Positions 46,367 through 55,504 of a DNA stretch of 64,000 nt are shown in pieces. The DNA comes from Pseudomonas aestuarii (GTDB lineage Bacteria; Pseudomonadota; Gammaproteobacteria; Pseudomonadales; Pseudomonadaceae). The stretch is from assembly GCF_027988105.1 (NCBI RefSeq), contig NZ_JAQJZJ010000013.1, positions 29,201-93,200 of the forward strand, read 5' to 3'. Within the stretch, counting starts at the first letter, position 1. Each line of letters begins with the position of its first letter. The notes beneath the pieces were generated by a model that saw only the letters and a list, made by a program, of their open reading frames with translations, ran no database searches and was not told where the DNA came from. The position numbers and the translations under genes are program-made.

Positions 46367-46903
46367 GTGACGTTCGAGATCAAGCAGTTGAATCCTGAGA
46401 AATACCGCCAGCAAACGCGCCGCAGCACCGTGACTATTGCGCTGATCTTTGTGCTGCTGGGCATGCTGCTGTCCAGTGTCGCCTTGATGCTGTTTGGCGA
46501 GCCCGGCGGCGATAACTTTCGCTGGAATCTGGCCGGCATTATTGCCGGGCTGCTGCTGACCGTGGCGCTGGTGCGGTTCAAGTTCTGGCATCAGCCCTGG
46601 ATGGCCCCGGCCGTCTACGGCTGGCAACTCAAGCGCAGGCTGATGAGCATCACCAACGTCATGCACCACGTGACTGAGGGCGTAACTGCCCAAGATCCGA
46701 CGGCGATCAAACTGCTGCGCTTCTATCACCTGGGACTGACCCAGATGCACCAGCTGGACGGCAATTCCAGCGCCCTCAGCCAGATGGTGGCAGAGATCAA
46801 TCGGCACAAGGAGGCCATGGAGGCTCTGGGTATGAATACCGAGCAGAATCAGCTGATCCCGACCTGGCTTGAGGCGGTGAAGAAGGCAAACGCCGCGCGG
46901 TAA
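46367..46903 (+). CDS. DUF3087-like inner-membrane protein
   Basis: The GTG at 46,367 with GAGGAG upstream gives 178 residues: a short polar start (FEIKQLNPEKYRQQTRR), two membrane helices (about 21-45 and 55-72), then a cytoplasmic helical domain rich in His and Met (MSITNVMHHVTEG, YHLGLTQMHQLDGNSSAL). I place it in the DUF3087 family seen across Pseudomonas; no biochemical role is known. It stands alone between convergent units. The 46,128-46,366 stretch before it holds only its promoter region. Confidence 0.75.
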   Translation: MTFEIKQLNPEKYRQQTRRSTVTIALIFVLLGMLLSSVALMLFGEPGGDNFRWNLAGIIAGLLLTVALVRFKFWHQPWMAPAVYGWQLKRRLMSITNVMHHVTEGVTAQDPTAIKLLRFYHLGLTQMHQLDGNSSALSQMVAEINRHKEAMEALGMNTEQNQLIPTWLEAVKKANAAR

Positions 46904-47004
46904 ACACGTCCATCACCAGCGCAACAGCCTGCGGCTATCGCGTCGCGTTACTAGGGCCTGCGCGGCGCGCGCCATCCGGCCAGGCGACCTCAGCCCCCTG
47001 TCGA

Positions 47005-47916
47005 TCAGCCGCGCTTCTGCGCCATCTGCGTGCCCAACAACAAGCCGGCGAAGATCAGCCCGCCGCCCAGCCAATGGAACGTCTGCAAACCCTCGCCCAG
47101 CAGCAGCCAGCCGAGTGCGGCAGTGCACACGGGCATCAGGTAGCTGGACAGCGCCGCCTTGGCGGCTCCGAGTACGCGCACGCCGTGATTCCAGGCGAGA
47201 TAGGCGACCAGCGAGGCGAATACCGCCGTATAGGCGATGGCGCCAAGGTTGCTCGGGGTCACCGCGAAACGGGCGCCCTGGCTGAGTTCGTAGAGGTAGA
47301 ACGGCAGGATCAGCGGCACGCCAAGCAGCATCAGCACACCGAGCAGGGCCAGCGCCGGGATCGGCAGCAGGTACTTGGCCCAGTGTCGCAGCAGCAGGGA
47401 ATACAGTGCCCAGTCGGCCACGGCCAAAAGCATGATCAGATCGCCACGGTTGAACGACAGCGTCGTCAGGGTCGTCCAACTGCCCTGGGTGATCAGCACC
47501 AGCAGGCCGATTGCGGCCAGACCCATGCCCCACCAGGCGCGGCGTTGCGGCCACTCGCCGAGCAGCAGACCAGCGCCGATGAAGGTCATCAGCGGCAGGC
47601 AGGTGTTGACCAGGGTGATGTTGACCGCAACGGTAGTCTGCGCCGCGCTGTAGAGCATCGAATTGTAGCCGGCGATGCCCAGCCCCCCGAGCACCAGCAG
47701 GCGCCAGCCAGCCGCACGCAGCTGCGGGCGATGACGCCACAGCGGTGCCAGGACGAAGGGCAGCAGCAGGGTCAGGGCCAGGCACCAGCGCCAGAACGAC
47801 AGGGCAAGAGGCGGGATCTCACCGGCGAAGGCGCGTGCCACCAGGGCGTTGCCCGACCAGCAGAGCACCGCCAGCAGCAGACCGAGCATGGCCAGCCCGC
47901 GTGAACTGTTCGTCAC
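47005..47916 (-). CDS. DMT-superfamily (EamA) transporter
   Basis: The 303-residue protein has about ten membrane helices in two EamA halves: the first from LAMLGLLLAVLCWSGNALVA, the second from GDLIMLLAVADWALYSLLLR, ending GGGLIFAGLLLG and a short basic tail. Such carriers usually export amino acids or metabolites; the substrate cannot be told. The GTG start lies one base after the stop of the carbonic anhydrase gene, so the two are co-transcribed and probably coupled. Confidence 0.9.
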   Translation of the reverse strand: MTNSSRGLAMLGLLLAVLCWSGNALVARAFAGEIPPLALSFWRWCLALTLLLPFVLAPLWRHRPQLRAAGWRLLVLGGLGIAGYNSMLYSAAQTTVAVNITLVNTCLPLMTFIGAGLLLGEWPQRRAWWGMGLAAIGLLVLITQGSWTTLTTLSFNRGDLIMLLAVADWALYSLLLRHWAKYLLPIPALALLGVLMLLGVPLILPFYLYELSQGARFAVTPSNLGAIAYTAVFASLVAYLAWNHGVRVLGAAKAALSSYLMPVCTAALGWLLLGEGLQTFHWLGGGLIFAGLLLGTQMAQKRG

Positions 47917-47917
47917 C

Positions 47918-48562
47918 TCAGTTTTGGCCGAGCGGGCGCAGGCGGTATTGCGGCGGCAGCTGTTCGATGCCGCTGACGGTGACGTTGAGGTTTTTCCAGC
48001 GACCGTCCTTGATGCCGTAGATGCAGCCGTGCACCGACAGCTCCTGACCGCGATGCCAGGCGTTCTGCACGATGGTGGTGTGGCTGACGTTGGCCACCTG
48101 CTGGATCACGTTGAGCTCGCAGAGGCGGTCGACCCGCTCCTCCTCGCTCGGCAACTTGGCCAGGTGATCACGGTGTTCGTAATACAAATCGCGGATGGTC
48201 CGCAGCCAGCCGTCGATCAAGCCGTACTGATTGTCCTGCATGGAGGCGCGCACGCCGCCACAGCCGTAGTGGCCGGTGACCAGGATGTGCTTGACCTTGA
48301 GCACGTCGACTGCGTACTGGATCACCGACAGGCAGTTGAGGTCGGTGTGCAGCACCACGTTGGCGACGTTGCGATGGACGAACAGGTCGCCTGGCAGCAG
48401 GCCGACGATCTCGTTGGCCGGCACCCGCGCATCGGAGCAGCCGATCCACAGGTATTCCGGCGCCTGCTGGCGGGCCAGCTTGGCGAAGAATGCCGGGTCT
48501 TTCTGAGTAATCGCCTCGGCCCACTGGGCGTTGTTGTCGAATAGGTGTTGTAAGTCACTCAT
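47918..48562 (-). CDS. can: Beta-class carbonic anhydrase
   Basis: The 214-residue enzyme interconverts CO2 and bicarbonate. Zinc ligands are in WIGCSDARVPANEI (Cys, with the Asp-Arg dyad) and HYGCGGV (His and Cys). RNVANVV and LNCLSVIQYAVDVL complete the family core. The ATG at 48,562 with GGGAG upstream gives the normal family length; the frame extends further without reason. It leads a two-gene operon with the DMT transporter. The 48,563-48,782 gap holds its promoter and nothing else evident. Confidence 0.95.
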   Translation of the reverse strand: MSDLQHLFDNNAQWAEAITQKDPAFFAKLARQQAPEYLWIGCSDARVPANEIVGLLPGDLFVHRNVANVVLHTDLNCLSVIQYAVDVLKVKHILVTGHYGCGGVRASMQDNQYGLIDGWLRTIRDLYYEHRDHLAKLPSEEERVDRLCELNVIQQVANVSHTTIVQNAWHRGQELSVHGCIYGIKDGRWKNLNVTVSGIEQLPPQYRLRPLGQN

Positions 48563-48782
48563 GGCATCGGCTCCCTGGAGTATCGATGCGCACCATACGG
48601 AGCGCGCATGGCCTTTGACAAGCCACTTGGCGTTGCCGTCACAGTCCCAGGTGGCGCGACAGTCGCAAGCCCCTCCCCAGAACCCGCAACGGCGGAGCCA
48701 CCGGTGCACAGCAAAAGCTGCGCGGCTGAAGCGAAGCACTGCCCGAGCGCTGCGGCAATCGGCAACTTACCAGCAACCTCGA

Positions 48783-49235
48783 TCAATCGATCAGGGTGCA
48801 GGCCATCACCAAGGCATCCTCGCGCCCCCCCACGGCCGGGTAGTAGTCGCGGCGCCGACCAATTTCATTGAACCCATAACGCTCGTACAGGCGATAAGCC
48901 GACTGGTTGCTGGCGCGCACTTCAAGGAAGCATTCGCCGGCCTTGAGCTCCATGGCACGCTGCATCAGGCGCTCCAGCAGCAGTAAGCCGAAACCACGAC
49001 CCTGGCTCTGCGGCTTGATGGTGATATTGAGCAGGTGCGCCTCGTCGATGATCACGTTGATCACCCCATGCCCGACCTGCTGCTGCCCCTCGAACATCAC
49101 CCAGCAATCGTAAGACTTGAGGCTGTCGAGGAAGATCCCGCGCGTCCAGGGATGGCTGAACGCGGCGTACTCGATCTTCAGCACAGCCTCGATATCCGCT
49201 TCGGTCATCCGGCGGAAAGAAATCGCATCACTCAT
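48783..49235 (-). CDS. rimI: Ribosomal protein S18 alanine N-acetyltransferase
   Basis: A 150-residue GNAT enzyme that acetylates the N-terminal Ala of ribosomal protein S18. Motifs: AFSHPWT (acceptor loop), the acetyl-CoA loop QSQGRGFGLLLLERL and the ending ECFLEVRASNQSAYRLYERY then GF, typical of RimI. I chose MSDAISFRRM as start because it matches the family; an ATG ten codons earlier is also open. It follows the psi-like gene, as rimI follows holD in enterobacteria. Confidence 0.93.
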   Translation of the reverse strand: MSDAISFRRMTEADIEAVLKIEYAAFSHPWTRGIFLDSLKSYDCWVMFEGQQQVGHGVINVIIDEAHLLNITIKPQSQGRGFGLLLLERLMQRAMELKAGECFLEVRASNQSAYRLYERYGFNEIGRRRDYYPAVGGREDALVMACTLID

Positions 49236-49302
49236 TAACGTTGACTCAGTAGGCGGTTGGAACATGGGCGAAATGGTCGAAACCTGACAGCGCAGGCAGC
49301 AC

Positions 49303-50094
49303 TCAAGGGCCTGCCAGCCAGCGTTGCCGCACCCGGCGCATGGCCTGCCACAGTTCGGCCTTGCGTTCTGGCTCGTCCATCAGCAATTCCAGCCCAGGCA
49401 GTGCCCAGGCCGCCCCCAGCTCGTCGATCTGCATCTCGCGATTGTAGGCCTCGGCATCGGCATCACCGGCGAAACGGATGGCCGGAAGGCCGACCAGCCA
49501 CAGGCAGCTACAGGGTGGCTGCTCTTCCAGGCGCGCGGCGATGAAGCTCTGCACGTAATCCAGCGCGACCTGCGGCCCCTGGTCCATGCTGCCGCGCGCC
49601 AGCAAGGGCCAGCGGACTGGCTCACCGACCAGTTGCGGGCTGTCCGGCAGACCGGCGGCGCGCAGCAGATCCTTGAGCAGCAGATAGGCCGGATCACGCC
49701 CCTGCAAGGGCTCGCCCGTGGGCAGTTCGACCAGCAAGGCGCAGTCACCGGCGCGCAGCAGTTGCAGAGCAAAGCGCGGCGGCGGCGCAACCACCGGTTT
49801 GGTCACTACGGGTGGCGCGACCTCATCGACGGCATCCACTTTGACACTGCGCGCAGTGATGCCGGGCCGCGGCACCTCGATCTTCGGCCGTTCGGCGCGC
49901 GGCTCGGGCCTGCTCGGCGACGCGGCTTCGCTGACCGGCGCAGCAACCGGCTCGACCGCGACAGGCACATCCGGCTCTGCCGGCTGCAGCAGCTCCGGAC
50001 GCGAAGGCGCGGCAAAAGGCAACTCCACGCGCGGCAGCCAACTGGCCACCTGCATGGCACTCAGATAAGCACGACGCCGCAGCTCTGCAATCAA
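49303..50094 (-). CDS. Putative DNA polymerase III psi subunit
   Basis: The 263-residue protein has an N-terminal helix (YLSAMQVASWLPRVELPFAA), a Pro/Ala/Val-rich linker (about 30-105) and a folded C-terminal domain (LLRAGDCALLVELPTGEPLQ, then CLWLVGLPAIRFAGDADAEA and EELxRKAELWQ-type helices). Gene order beside rimI matches the psi subunit of P. aeruginosa as I recall it (PA4679 next to rimI), which links the clamp loader to SSB through chi. Similarity to E. coli HolD is not obvious by eye, so the call rests mainly on synteny and architecture. The likely TTG start overlaps the leuA stop; ATG at 50,055 is an alternative. Confidence 0.6.
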   Translation of the reverse strand: MIAELRRRAYLSAMQVASWLPRVELPFAAPSRPELLQPAEPDVPVAVEPVAAPVSEAASPSRPEPRAERPKIEVPRPGITARSVKVDAVDEVAPPVVTKPVVAPPPRFALQLLRAGDCALLVELPTGEPLQGRDPAYLLLKDLLRAAGLPDSPQLVGEPVRWPLLARGSMDQGPQVALDYVQSFIAARLEEQPPCSCLWLVGLPAIRFAGDADAEAYNREMQIDELGAAWALPGLELLMDEPERKAELWQAMRRVRQRWLAGP

Positions 50095-51638
50095 ACGTCA
50101 GCCACCTGCGGATGCGCCTTCTGACCATCCTGCATCAGGTTGAGGGCGTTGATGTAGGCCTTGGCCGACGCGACCAGGATGTCGGTATCGGCGCCGTTGC
50201 CATTGACGATACGCCCGCCCTTCTCCAGGCGTACCGTGACCTCGCCTTGGGAGTCGGTGCCCTGGGTGATGGCGTTGACCGAATACAGTTGCAGGTTGGC
50301 AGTGGACGCGGCGATCACCTCGATCGCCTTGAAGGTCGCGTCCACCGGCCCGGACCCCTGGGCTTCGGCGCCCAGCTCGGCGCCGTCGACACTGAGCACC
50401 AGCTTGGCCAAGGGGACCTCGCCGGTCTTGCTCGCCACATCCAGGTAGACCAGCTTGAAGTGCTCCGGAGTCTCTTCGGCCAGGGTCTCGGAGACCAGCG
50501 CCTGCAGGTCTTCGTCGAAAATCTCGTGTTTCTTGTCGGCCAGTTCCTTGAAGCGGGCAAACGCGGCATTCATCTCCGATTCGCCAGCCAGGGTGACACC
50601 CAGCTCATCCAGGCGTGCACGGAAGGCCGCGCGCCCGGAATGCTTGCCCAGCACCATCTTGTTGGTGTTCCAGCCCACCGACTGGGCCGACATGATCTCG
50701 TAGGTTTCGCGGTGTTTGAGCACGCCATCCTGATGGATGCCCGACTCGTGGGCGAAGGCGTTGGCGCCAACGATGGCCTTGTTCGGCTGCACCGGGAAGC
50801 CGGTGATGCCGGAGACCATGCGCGAGGTACTGAGGATGTGCGGGGTGTCGATGCGGGTGTGCACACCGAGCAGGTCTTCGCGGGTCTTGATCGCCATGAC
50901 GATTTCTTCCAGCGCCGCATTGCCGGCCCGCTCGCCGAGGCCGTTGATGGTGCACTCGACCTGCCGCGCACCGGCGACCACGGCCGCCAGGGAGTTGGCC
51001 ACGGCCAGCCCCAGATCGTTGTGGCAATGCACCGAGAATACCGCCTTGTCGGCGTTGGGCACACGATTGAGCAGCTGGCGGATGGTTTCGGCGTACTGGT
51101 GAGGAATCGCATAGCCGACGGTGTCGGGAATATTGATGGTGCGCGCGCCGGCGTCGATCGCCGCCTCGATGATGCGGCAGAGGAAATCGATCTCCGAGCG
51201 ACCGGCATCCTCGCAGGAGAATTCCACGTCGGCACACAGGTTGCGGGCGCGCTTGACCGCATGCACGGCCTGCTCGACCACCTGATCCGGCTGCATGCGC
51301 AGCTTGTACTGCATGTGGATCGGGCTGGTGGCGATAAAGGTGTGGATGCGCCCGCTGTTGGCGCCCTTGAGCGCTTCGGCGGCGCGGTCGATGTCGCCAT
51401 CGAGGGCCCGCGACAGGCTGCACACGGTGCTGTCCTTGATGCTGTCGGCAATCGCCTTGACCGCGGCGAAGTCGCCCGGGCTGGCGATGGCGAAGCCGGC
51501 TTCGATCACGTCGACGCGCAAGCGCTCCAGGGCCCTGGCGATGCGCAGCTTCTCTTCACCGGTCATGGACGCGCCGGGACTCTGCTCGCCATCGCGCAGG
51601 GTGGTGTCGAAAATAATGACGCGGTCGTTGCTGCTCAT
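50091..51638 (-). CDS. leuA: 2-isopropylmalate synthase
   Basis: The 515-residue enzyme condenses acetyl-CoA with 2-oxoisovalerate, the first committed step of leucine synthesis. The catalytic barrel begins VIIFDTTLRDGEQSPGASMT. HCHNDLGLAVANSLAAV supplies the metal-binding His residues, and GERAGNAALEE is the second signature. The C-terminal ~130 residues form the leucine-binding regulatory domain. Length fits the E. coli-type enzyme rather than the longer ~556-residue form of P. aeruginosa. The ATG at 51,638 has GAGGAG upstream. No leader peptide or attenuator is seen before it. Confidence 0.95.
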   Translation of the reverse strand: MSSNDRVIIFDTTLRDGEQSPGASMTGEEKLRIARALERLRVDVIEAGFAIASPGDFAAVKAIADSIKDSTVCSLSRALDGDIDRAAEALKGANSGRIHTFIATSPIHMQYKLRMQPDQVVEQAVHAVKRARNLCADVEFSCEDAGRSEIDFLCRIIEAAIDAGARTINIPDTVGYAIPHQYAETIRQLLNRVPNADKAVFSVHCHNDLGLAVANSLAAVVAGARQVECTINGLGERAGNAALEEIVMAIKTREDLLGVHTRIDTPHILSTSRMVSGITGFPVQPNKAIVGANAFAHESGIHQDGVLKHRETYEIMSAQSVGWNTNKMVLGKHSGRAAFRARLDELGVTLAGESEMNAAFARFKELADKKHEIFDEDLQALVSETLAEETPEHFKLVYLDVASKTGEVPLAKLVLSVDGAELGAEAQGSGPVDATFKAIEVIAASTANLQLYSVNAITQGTDSQGEVTVRLEKGGRIVNGNGADTDILVASAKAYINALNLMQDGQKAHPQVADV

Positions 51639-51765
51639 GCTGGACTCCTCACGGATGCGCGGGCGCACACGCCCGAGCTGGGGGCGCATGTCGATAAGGG
51701 CTGATTGTCGCGTGAAATGCCGCAGGCGGGAAGCGTGGAAAACAGCGGCACGCTCCGTATCAAGC

Positions 51766-51790
51766 GTAGGGCGGGTTGCACCCGCCCTAC
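51766..51790. repeat. REP-like perfect palindrome
   Basis: GTAGGGCGGG and CCCGCCCTAC around TTGCA: a 10-bp GC-rich stem with the GTAGGGYGGG core seen in Pseudomonas REP elements. It lies between leuA and the polyamine genes. Confidence 0.7.
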
Positions 51791-51845
51791 CGGTCTAGGT
51801 TCTCAGCATCATCGCGGCTAAAGCCCCTCCCACGGGCCAGAAAGC

Positions 51846-51872
51846 AAAACGCCCGCCAAAATGGCAGGCGTT
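51846..51872 (-). terminator. Terminator after the carboxynorspermidine synthase gene
   Basis: On the minus strand AACGCCTGCC-ATTTT-GGCGGGCGTT then TTGC: a 10-bp stem with one mismatch and a short U-tract. It is placed ~118 bp past the stop, beyond the structured repeat at 51,894-51,975. Confidence 0.8.
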
Positions 51873-51893
51873 AGGCTGATCGAGCGAGCTAGA

Positions 51894-51975
51894 GCCAGGC
51901 TAGGCGAAAGTGCGCGAGGACGCGGAGTTTACTGCTGTAAATGAGCATCCGAGCGCACTTTCAACAACGCCTGGC
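51894..51975. repeat. 82-nt structured extragenic element
   Basis: Three nested inverted pairs: GCCAGGC (51,894) with GCCTGGC (51,969); AAAGTGCGC (51,907) with GCGCACTTT (51,953); TTTAC with GTAAA at the centre near 51,930. It can form a long stem with internal loops on either strand. I recall similar elements in the intergenic regions of other Pseudomonas, usually just after stop codons. It may be a small non-autonomous repeat or a 3'-end RNA structure. Confidence 0.65.
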
Positions 51976-51989
51976 CGACGCGCAGCCGA

Positions 51990-53234
51990 TCAGAGGGCTT
52001 GATCCCAGGGGCGGTCGCCGTTGGCGTCTTTTATCCGGGTTGGCAGGCCCATCGCGTCCAGCAGTTTGAGGAACGGCTCGGCCGGCAGCTGCTCGACGTT
52101 GGCCATGCGCGCCACGTCCCAATCACCACGGGCCACCAGCAATGCGGCAGCGACCGGCGGTACACCGGCGGTGTAGGAGATGCCCTGGCTGTCGGTCTCG
52201 GCATAGGCATCGGCGTGGTCGGCGACGTTGTAGATAAACAACTCGGCCGGCTTGCCGTCCTTGCTGCCCTTGATCAGGTCGCCGATACAGGTCTTGCCGC
52301 TGTAACTTGGCGCCAGCGAAGACGGGTCCGGCAGTACGGCCTTGACCACCTTGAGCGGCACCACTTCGAGGCCTTCGGCGGTTTTCACCGGTTGCTCGGA
52401 GAGCAGGCCGAGGCTGTTCAGCACGGTGAACACGTTGATGTAGTGCTCGCCAAAGCTCATCCAGAAACGCACGTTGGGTACGTCGAGGTGCTTGGACAGC
52501 GAGTGCACTTCATCATGCCCGGTCAGGTACAGATTCTGCTCACCGACCACCGGCAGGTCGTCGGTACGCTTGACTTCGAACATGCTGTTGCTGGTCCACT
52601 GGTTGTTCTGCCAGCTCCAGACTTGTCCGGTAAATTCGCGGAAATTGATTTCCGGGTCGAAATTGGTGGCGAAGTACTTGCCGTGGGAACCGGCGTTGAC
52701 GTCGAGGATATCGATCGACTCGATCTTGTCGAAGTACTGCTGCTGCGCCAGGGCAGCATAGGCATTGACCACGCCCGGGTCGAAACCGACTCCGAGGATG
52801 GCGGTCACGCTTTTTTCCTGGCATTCGGCCAGTTGCTTCCACTCGTAGTTGCCGTACCAAGGCGGCGTTTCGCAGACCTTGCCCGGTTCTTCGTGGATGG
52901 CGGTATCGAGGTAGGCGGCACCAGTCTCAATGCAGGCGCGCAGCACCGACATGTTGAGGAAGGACGAGCCCACGTTGATGACGATCTGCGATTCGCTCTC
53001 GCGGATCAGTGCCTTGGTTGCTTCAATATCCAGCGCATTCAGGGCATAGGCCTGAATTTCGGCCGGCTGCTTGAGGCTGCCCTTGGCCTTTACGCTGTCG
53101 ATGATGGCCTGGCATTTGGAGATGTTGCGCGACGCGATGGCAATACGACCGAGTTCGTCGTTGTGCTGCGCGCACTTGTGGGCCACCACCTTGGCGACAC
53201 CTCCTGCACCAATGATCAGAACATTCTTCTTCAA
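51990..53234 (-). CDS. Carboxynorspermidine synthase (saccharopine dehydrogenase family)
   Basis: The 414-residue protein has a Rossmann start KKNVLIIGAGGVAKVVAHKC, then TAILGVGFDPGVVNAYAA and WSWQNNQW. These are close to carboxynorspermidine synthases, which reductively join aspartate semialdehyde to a diamine (putrescine or diaminopropane) with NADPH. The next gene product, NspC, would then decarboxylate the compound to spermidine or norspermidine. The gene lies 30 bp after nspC in the same operon. Lysine-pathway saccharopine dehydrogenase is the alternative, but the partner gene decides. Confidence 0.92.
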   Translation of the reverse strand: MKKNVLIIGAGGVAKVVAHKCAQHNDELGRIAIASRNISKCQAIIDSVKAKGSLKQPAEIQAYALNALDIEATKALIRESESQIVINVGSSFLNMSVLRACIETGAAYLDTAIHEEPGKVCETPPWYGNYEWKQLAECQEKSVTAILGVGFDPGVVNAYAALAQQQYFDKIESIDILDVNAGSHGKYFATNFDPEINFREFTGQVWSWQNNQWTSNSMFEVKRTDDLPVVGEQNLYLTGHDEVHSLSKHLDVPNVRFWMSFGEHYINVFTVLNSLGLLSEQPVKTAEGLEVVPLKVVKAVLPDPSSLAPSYSGKTCIGDLIKGSKDGKPAELFIYNVADHADAYAETDSQGISYTAGVPPVAAALLVARGDWDVARMANVEQLPAEPFLKLLDAMGLPTRIKDANGDRPWDQAL

Positions 53235-53264
53235 TTTCTTTATCTCTCCTTTAACCGCCGGCCT

Positions 53265-54362
53265 TCAGGACAGGCTGGACAGGTAGTCGTCGAAACCAAA
53301 TTCACGAACCACCTCGACACTGCCGTCGAGCTGTCGCACTGCAATAGAGGGCATTTTAAGCCCGTTAAACCAGTTTTTCTTGACCATGGTGTAACCCGCT
53401 GCGTCGATGAACGACAGACGATCGCCGATGGCCAGCGGACGATCGAAACGGTATTCGCCAAAAATGTCCCCAGCCAGACAGGATTTACCGCACACCATGT
53501 AGCTGTGCTCGCCATCACAGGGGGCCATCTTGGCGTCCAGACGGTAGATCAACAGATCGAGCATATGCGCTTCGATGGAGCTGTCGACCACCGCCAGATG
53601 CTTGCCGTTGAACAGGGTGTCGAGCACCGTGACTTCCAACGAGGCGCTCATGGTGATGGCGGCCTCACCGGGTTCCAGATAAACCTGCACGCCGAAACGC
53701 TCGGAGAAGGCCTTGAGCCGTGCGCAGAACTGATCCAGCGGATAGCCGTCACCGGTGAAGTGAATGCCGCCGCCCAGGCTGACCCACTCGACCTGCTCCA
53801 GCAGGTGGCCGAAGCGCTCTTCGATGGTGCTGAGCATCTGCTCGAACAGCTCGAAGCTGTTGTTCTCGCAGTTGTTGTGGAACATGAAGCCGGAAACCTT
53901 ATCCATCACGGTGGCGATCTTTTCCGGGTCCCACTCACCCAGGCGGCTGAACGGGCGCGCCGGGTCGGCCAACAGGTAATCCGAGCTGCTCACCTGCGGG
54001 TTGACCCGCAAGCCGCGGACCTTGCCTTCTGAAGCTTCGGCGAAGCGCTCGAGCTGGCCGATCGAGTTGAAGATGATCTTGTCGCAGTTGGCCAGCATCT
54101 CGTCGATTTCATCGTCGGCCCAGGCCACGCTGTAGGCGTGGGTTTCGCCAACGAACTTCTGCCGACCGAGCTTGAGCTCATACAGCGACGACGAGGTGGT
54201 GCCGTCCATGTATTGCTGCATCAGGTCGAACACCGACCAGGTGGCGAAGCACTTGAGGGCCAGCAGCGCCTTGGCACCGGAGTGCTCGCGGACATAGGCG
54301 ATCTTCTCGAGATTACCCAGCAGCTTTTGCTTGTCGATGAGGTAGTACGGCGTCTTGATCAT
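53265..54362 (-). CDS. nspC: Carboxynorspermidine/carboxyspermidine decarboxylase
   Basis: A 365-residue PLP enzyme of the alanine-racemase-fold decarboxylases. The PLP lysine is K37 in LLALKCFATWSV. Also seen are SSDYLLADPARPFSRLGEWD, the glycine loop WVSLGGGIHFTGDGYPLDQF, EPGEA and the C-terminal active Cys in VCGKSCLAGDIFGEYRFDRP. It forms a two-gene unit with the synthase downstream. This is the alternative spermidine route used where SpeE/SpeD is absent or supplemented, and it often affects biofilm. Upstream 54,363-54,659 (about 300 bp) shows no gene. Confidence 0.95.
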   Translation of the reverse strand: MIKTPYYLIDKQKLLGNLEKIAYVREHSGAKALLALKCFATWSVFDLMQQYMDGTTSSSLYELKLGRQKFVGETHAYSVAWADDEIDEMLANCDKIIFNSIGQLERFAEASEGKVRGLRVNPQVSSSDYLLADPARPFSRLGEWDPEKIATVMDKVSGFMFHNNCENNSFELFEQMLSTIEERFGHLLEQVEWVSLGGGIHFTGDGYPLDQFCARLKAFSERFGVQVYLEPGEAAITMSASLEVTVLDTLFNGKHLAVVDSSIEAHMLDLLIYRLDAKMAPCDGEHSYMVCGKSCLAGDIFGEYRFDRPLAIGDRLSFIDAAGYTMVKKNWFNGLKMPSIAVRQLDGSVEVVREFGFDDYLSSLS

Positions 54363-54659
54363 CAGTGTGCCTATACAAGGTCAGCCGGCAGGAAATCAGC
54401 ATTGCCGACCCCCTCCCCAAAAAGTGGAGGCGAATTGTGCCGATAACCGACGCATATCGAAAGAGCCATGGGGATATTTAGTCTGTCAACCGACCGTTGG
54501 CGACGCATTATCGCAAGCGGCGGCAATCCGCAGCCCGATTGGAGCGCCCGCGGCGCAAAGTGCAGACGCCCGACAGGATGAACGGCATTGATGACCAACA
54601 GGTGACAACGATGTGCCACCAAGCCTGATCGGCTAATGGCTGTGGCAGCGCAAGGCAGT
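54363..54659. other. Gene-free stretch upstream of nspC
   Basis: About 297 bp with no coding signal on either strand. It should contain the promoter of the nspC operon, which I cannot place with confidence. Confidence 0.4.
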
Positions 54660-55268
54660 TCAGCCCTGACGAAACAGCCCGAGCAGGTGGCGGGCAATGG
54701 CCCCCTTGATCGCGTTGATACTCGCCGGCGAGCAGTGCGCCAAGTGGACGAGGTTGATGCGGTGCAGGTGCAGCGACGGCATTCGCGTCTCGAACTCGCG
54801 CAGATCCTCCTTGATCAACACCGGCAAAAACGACTCGCCCCTGGCCCGATAGCGCTCAATCAGCAACCTGAGCCCATCCTGAAACGGCAACTCCCTGGAG
54901 GCCACCAGACGATTGTGGCTGGGGATTTTCAAGTAGAGGCCTGGGTGGCCCAGGGTTTCGCCCGGCAGAATATGGATACCGGTGGGTTCTACCGCATGGG
55001 CCGGAATGTCATGGAAGGTTTCGTTCCAGCAGCGCTCGTCCGGGAGGATGGTGATATCGCCATGATCACTCGGCGGCACCACAAAGCTGTAGTGGCTGTA
55101 GAGCTTTTGCGCATAGGCAGAATATATACACAGGCAGTTCTCGAAGCGCAGCAGGAAGGCAATCGTCTCGCGGCGGTCGGTGATGGCGTCGAGATCCCAG
55201 TCCAGGTCACGCTGATCCTGCAGCTCGCGCCAACAGGCATCGATGGAGGCAGCGGAGGTGGACGACAT
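54660..55268 (-). CDS. Hypothetical protein (202 aa)
   Basis: A soluble alpha/beta protein with no recognised family. Visible features are YSHYSFVVPPSDHGDITILP, HDIPAHAVEPTGIHILPGET and a C-terminal helix (NAIKGAIARHLLGLF), with several His and Asp that could bind metal. No signal peptide. It is divergent from the mks operon with 236 bp between. Coding quality is good, so the gene is real; function is open. Confidence 0.7.
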   Translation of the reverse strand: MSSTSAASIDACWRELQDQRDLDWDLDAITDRRETIAFLLRFENCLCIYSAYAQKLYSHYSFVVPPSDHGDITILPDERCWNETFHDIPAHAVEPTGIHILPGETLGHPGLYLKIPSHNRLVASRELPFQDGLRLLIERYRARGESFLPVLIKEDLREFETRMPSLHLHRINLVHLAHCSPASINAIKGAIARHLLGLFRQG

Positions 55269-55504
55269 AGGTTCGATCCCGGCGGGGTGTTTGTTTTCTT
55301 ATCGCAGAAAACATGCCAGCAAATTCAGTCACTTGAATGGGGCTTGCAGCGCATCGAGAGCACCGGCCAACGGCTGTGGCGGTCGTAAACTGCCGTATTG
55401 CGTCACCTGCGCGGGCAAAGCGCCTCCGATCGCCTCAGACTCAATCGATTGCCGGTCGATGCAGTACAATCGGCGCTTTTCCCAGATTGAGCGACCGGCT
55501 TTCG

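Noticed and set aside
46205..46807. 200-codon minus-strand frame opposite the DUF3087-like gene
   Set aside because: It is His/Gln-rich antisense to a membrane protein with a good ribosome site; no coding features of its own.
50112..51704. 530-codon plus-strand frame opposite leuA
   Set aside because: Pure antisense of leuA, Gly/Asp/Leu-rich with no recognisable domain.
51999..54032. 677-codon plus-strand frame opposite the polyamine genes
   Set aside because: Antisense across two well-identified genes; no start signal or domain.
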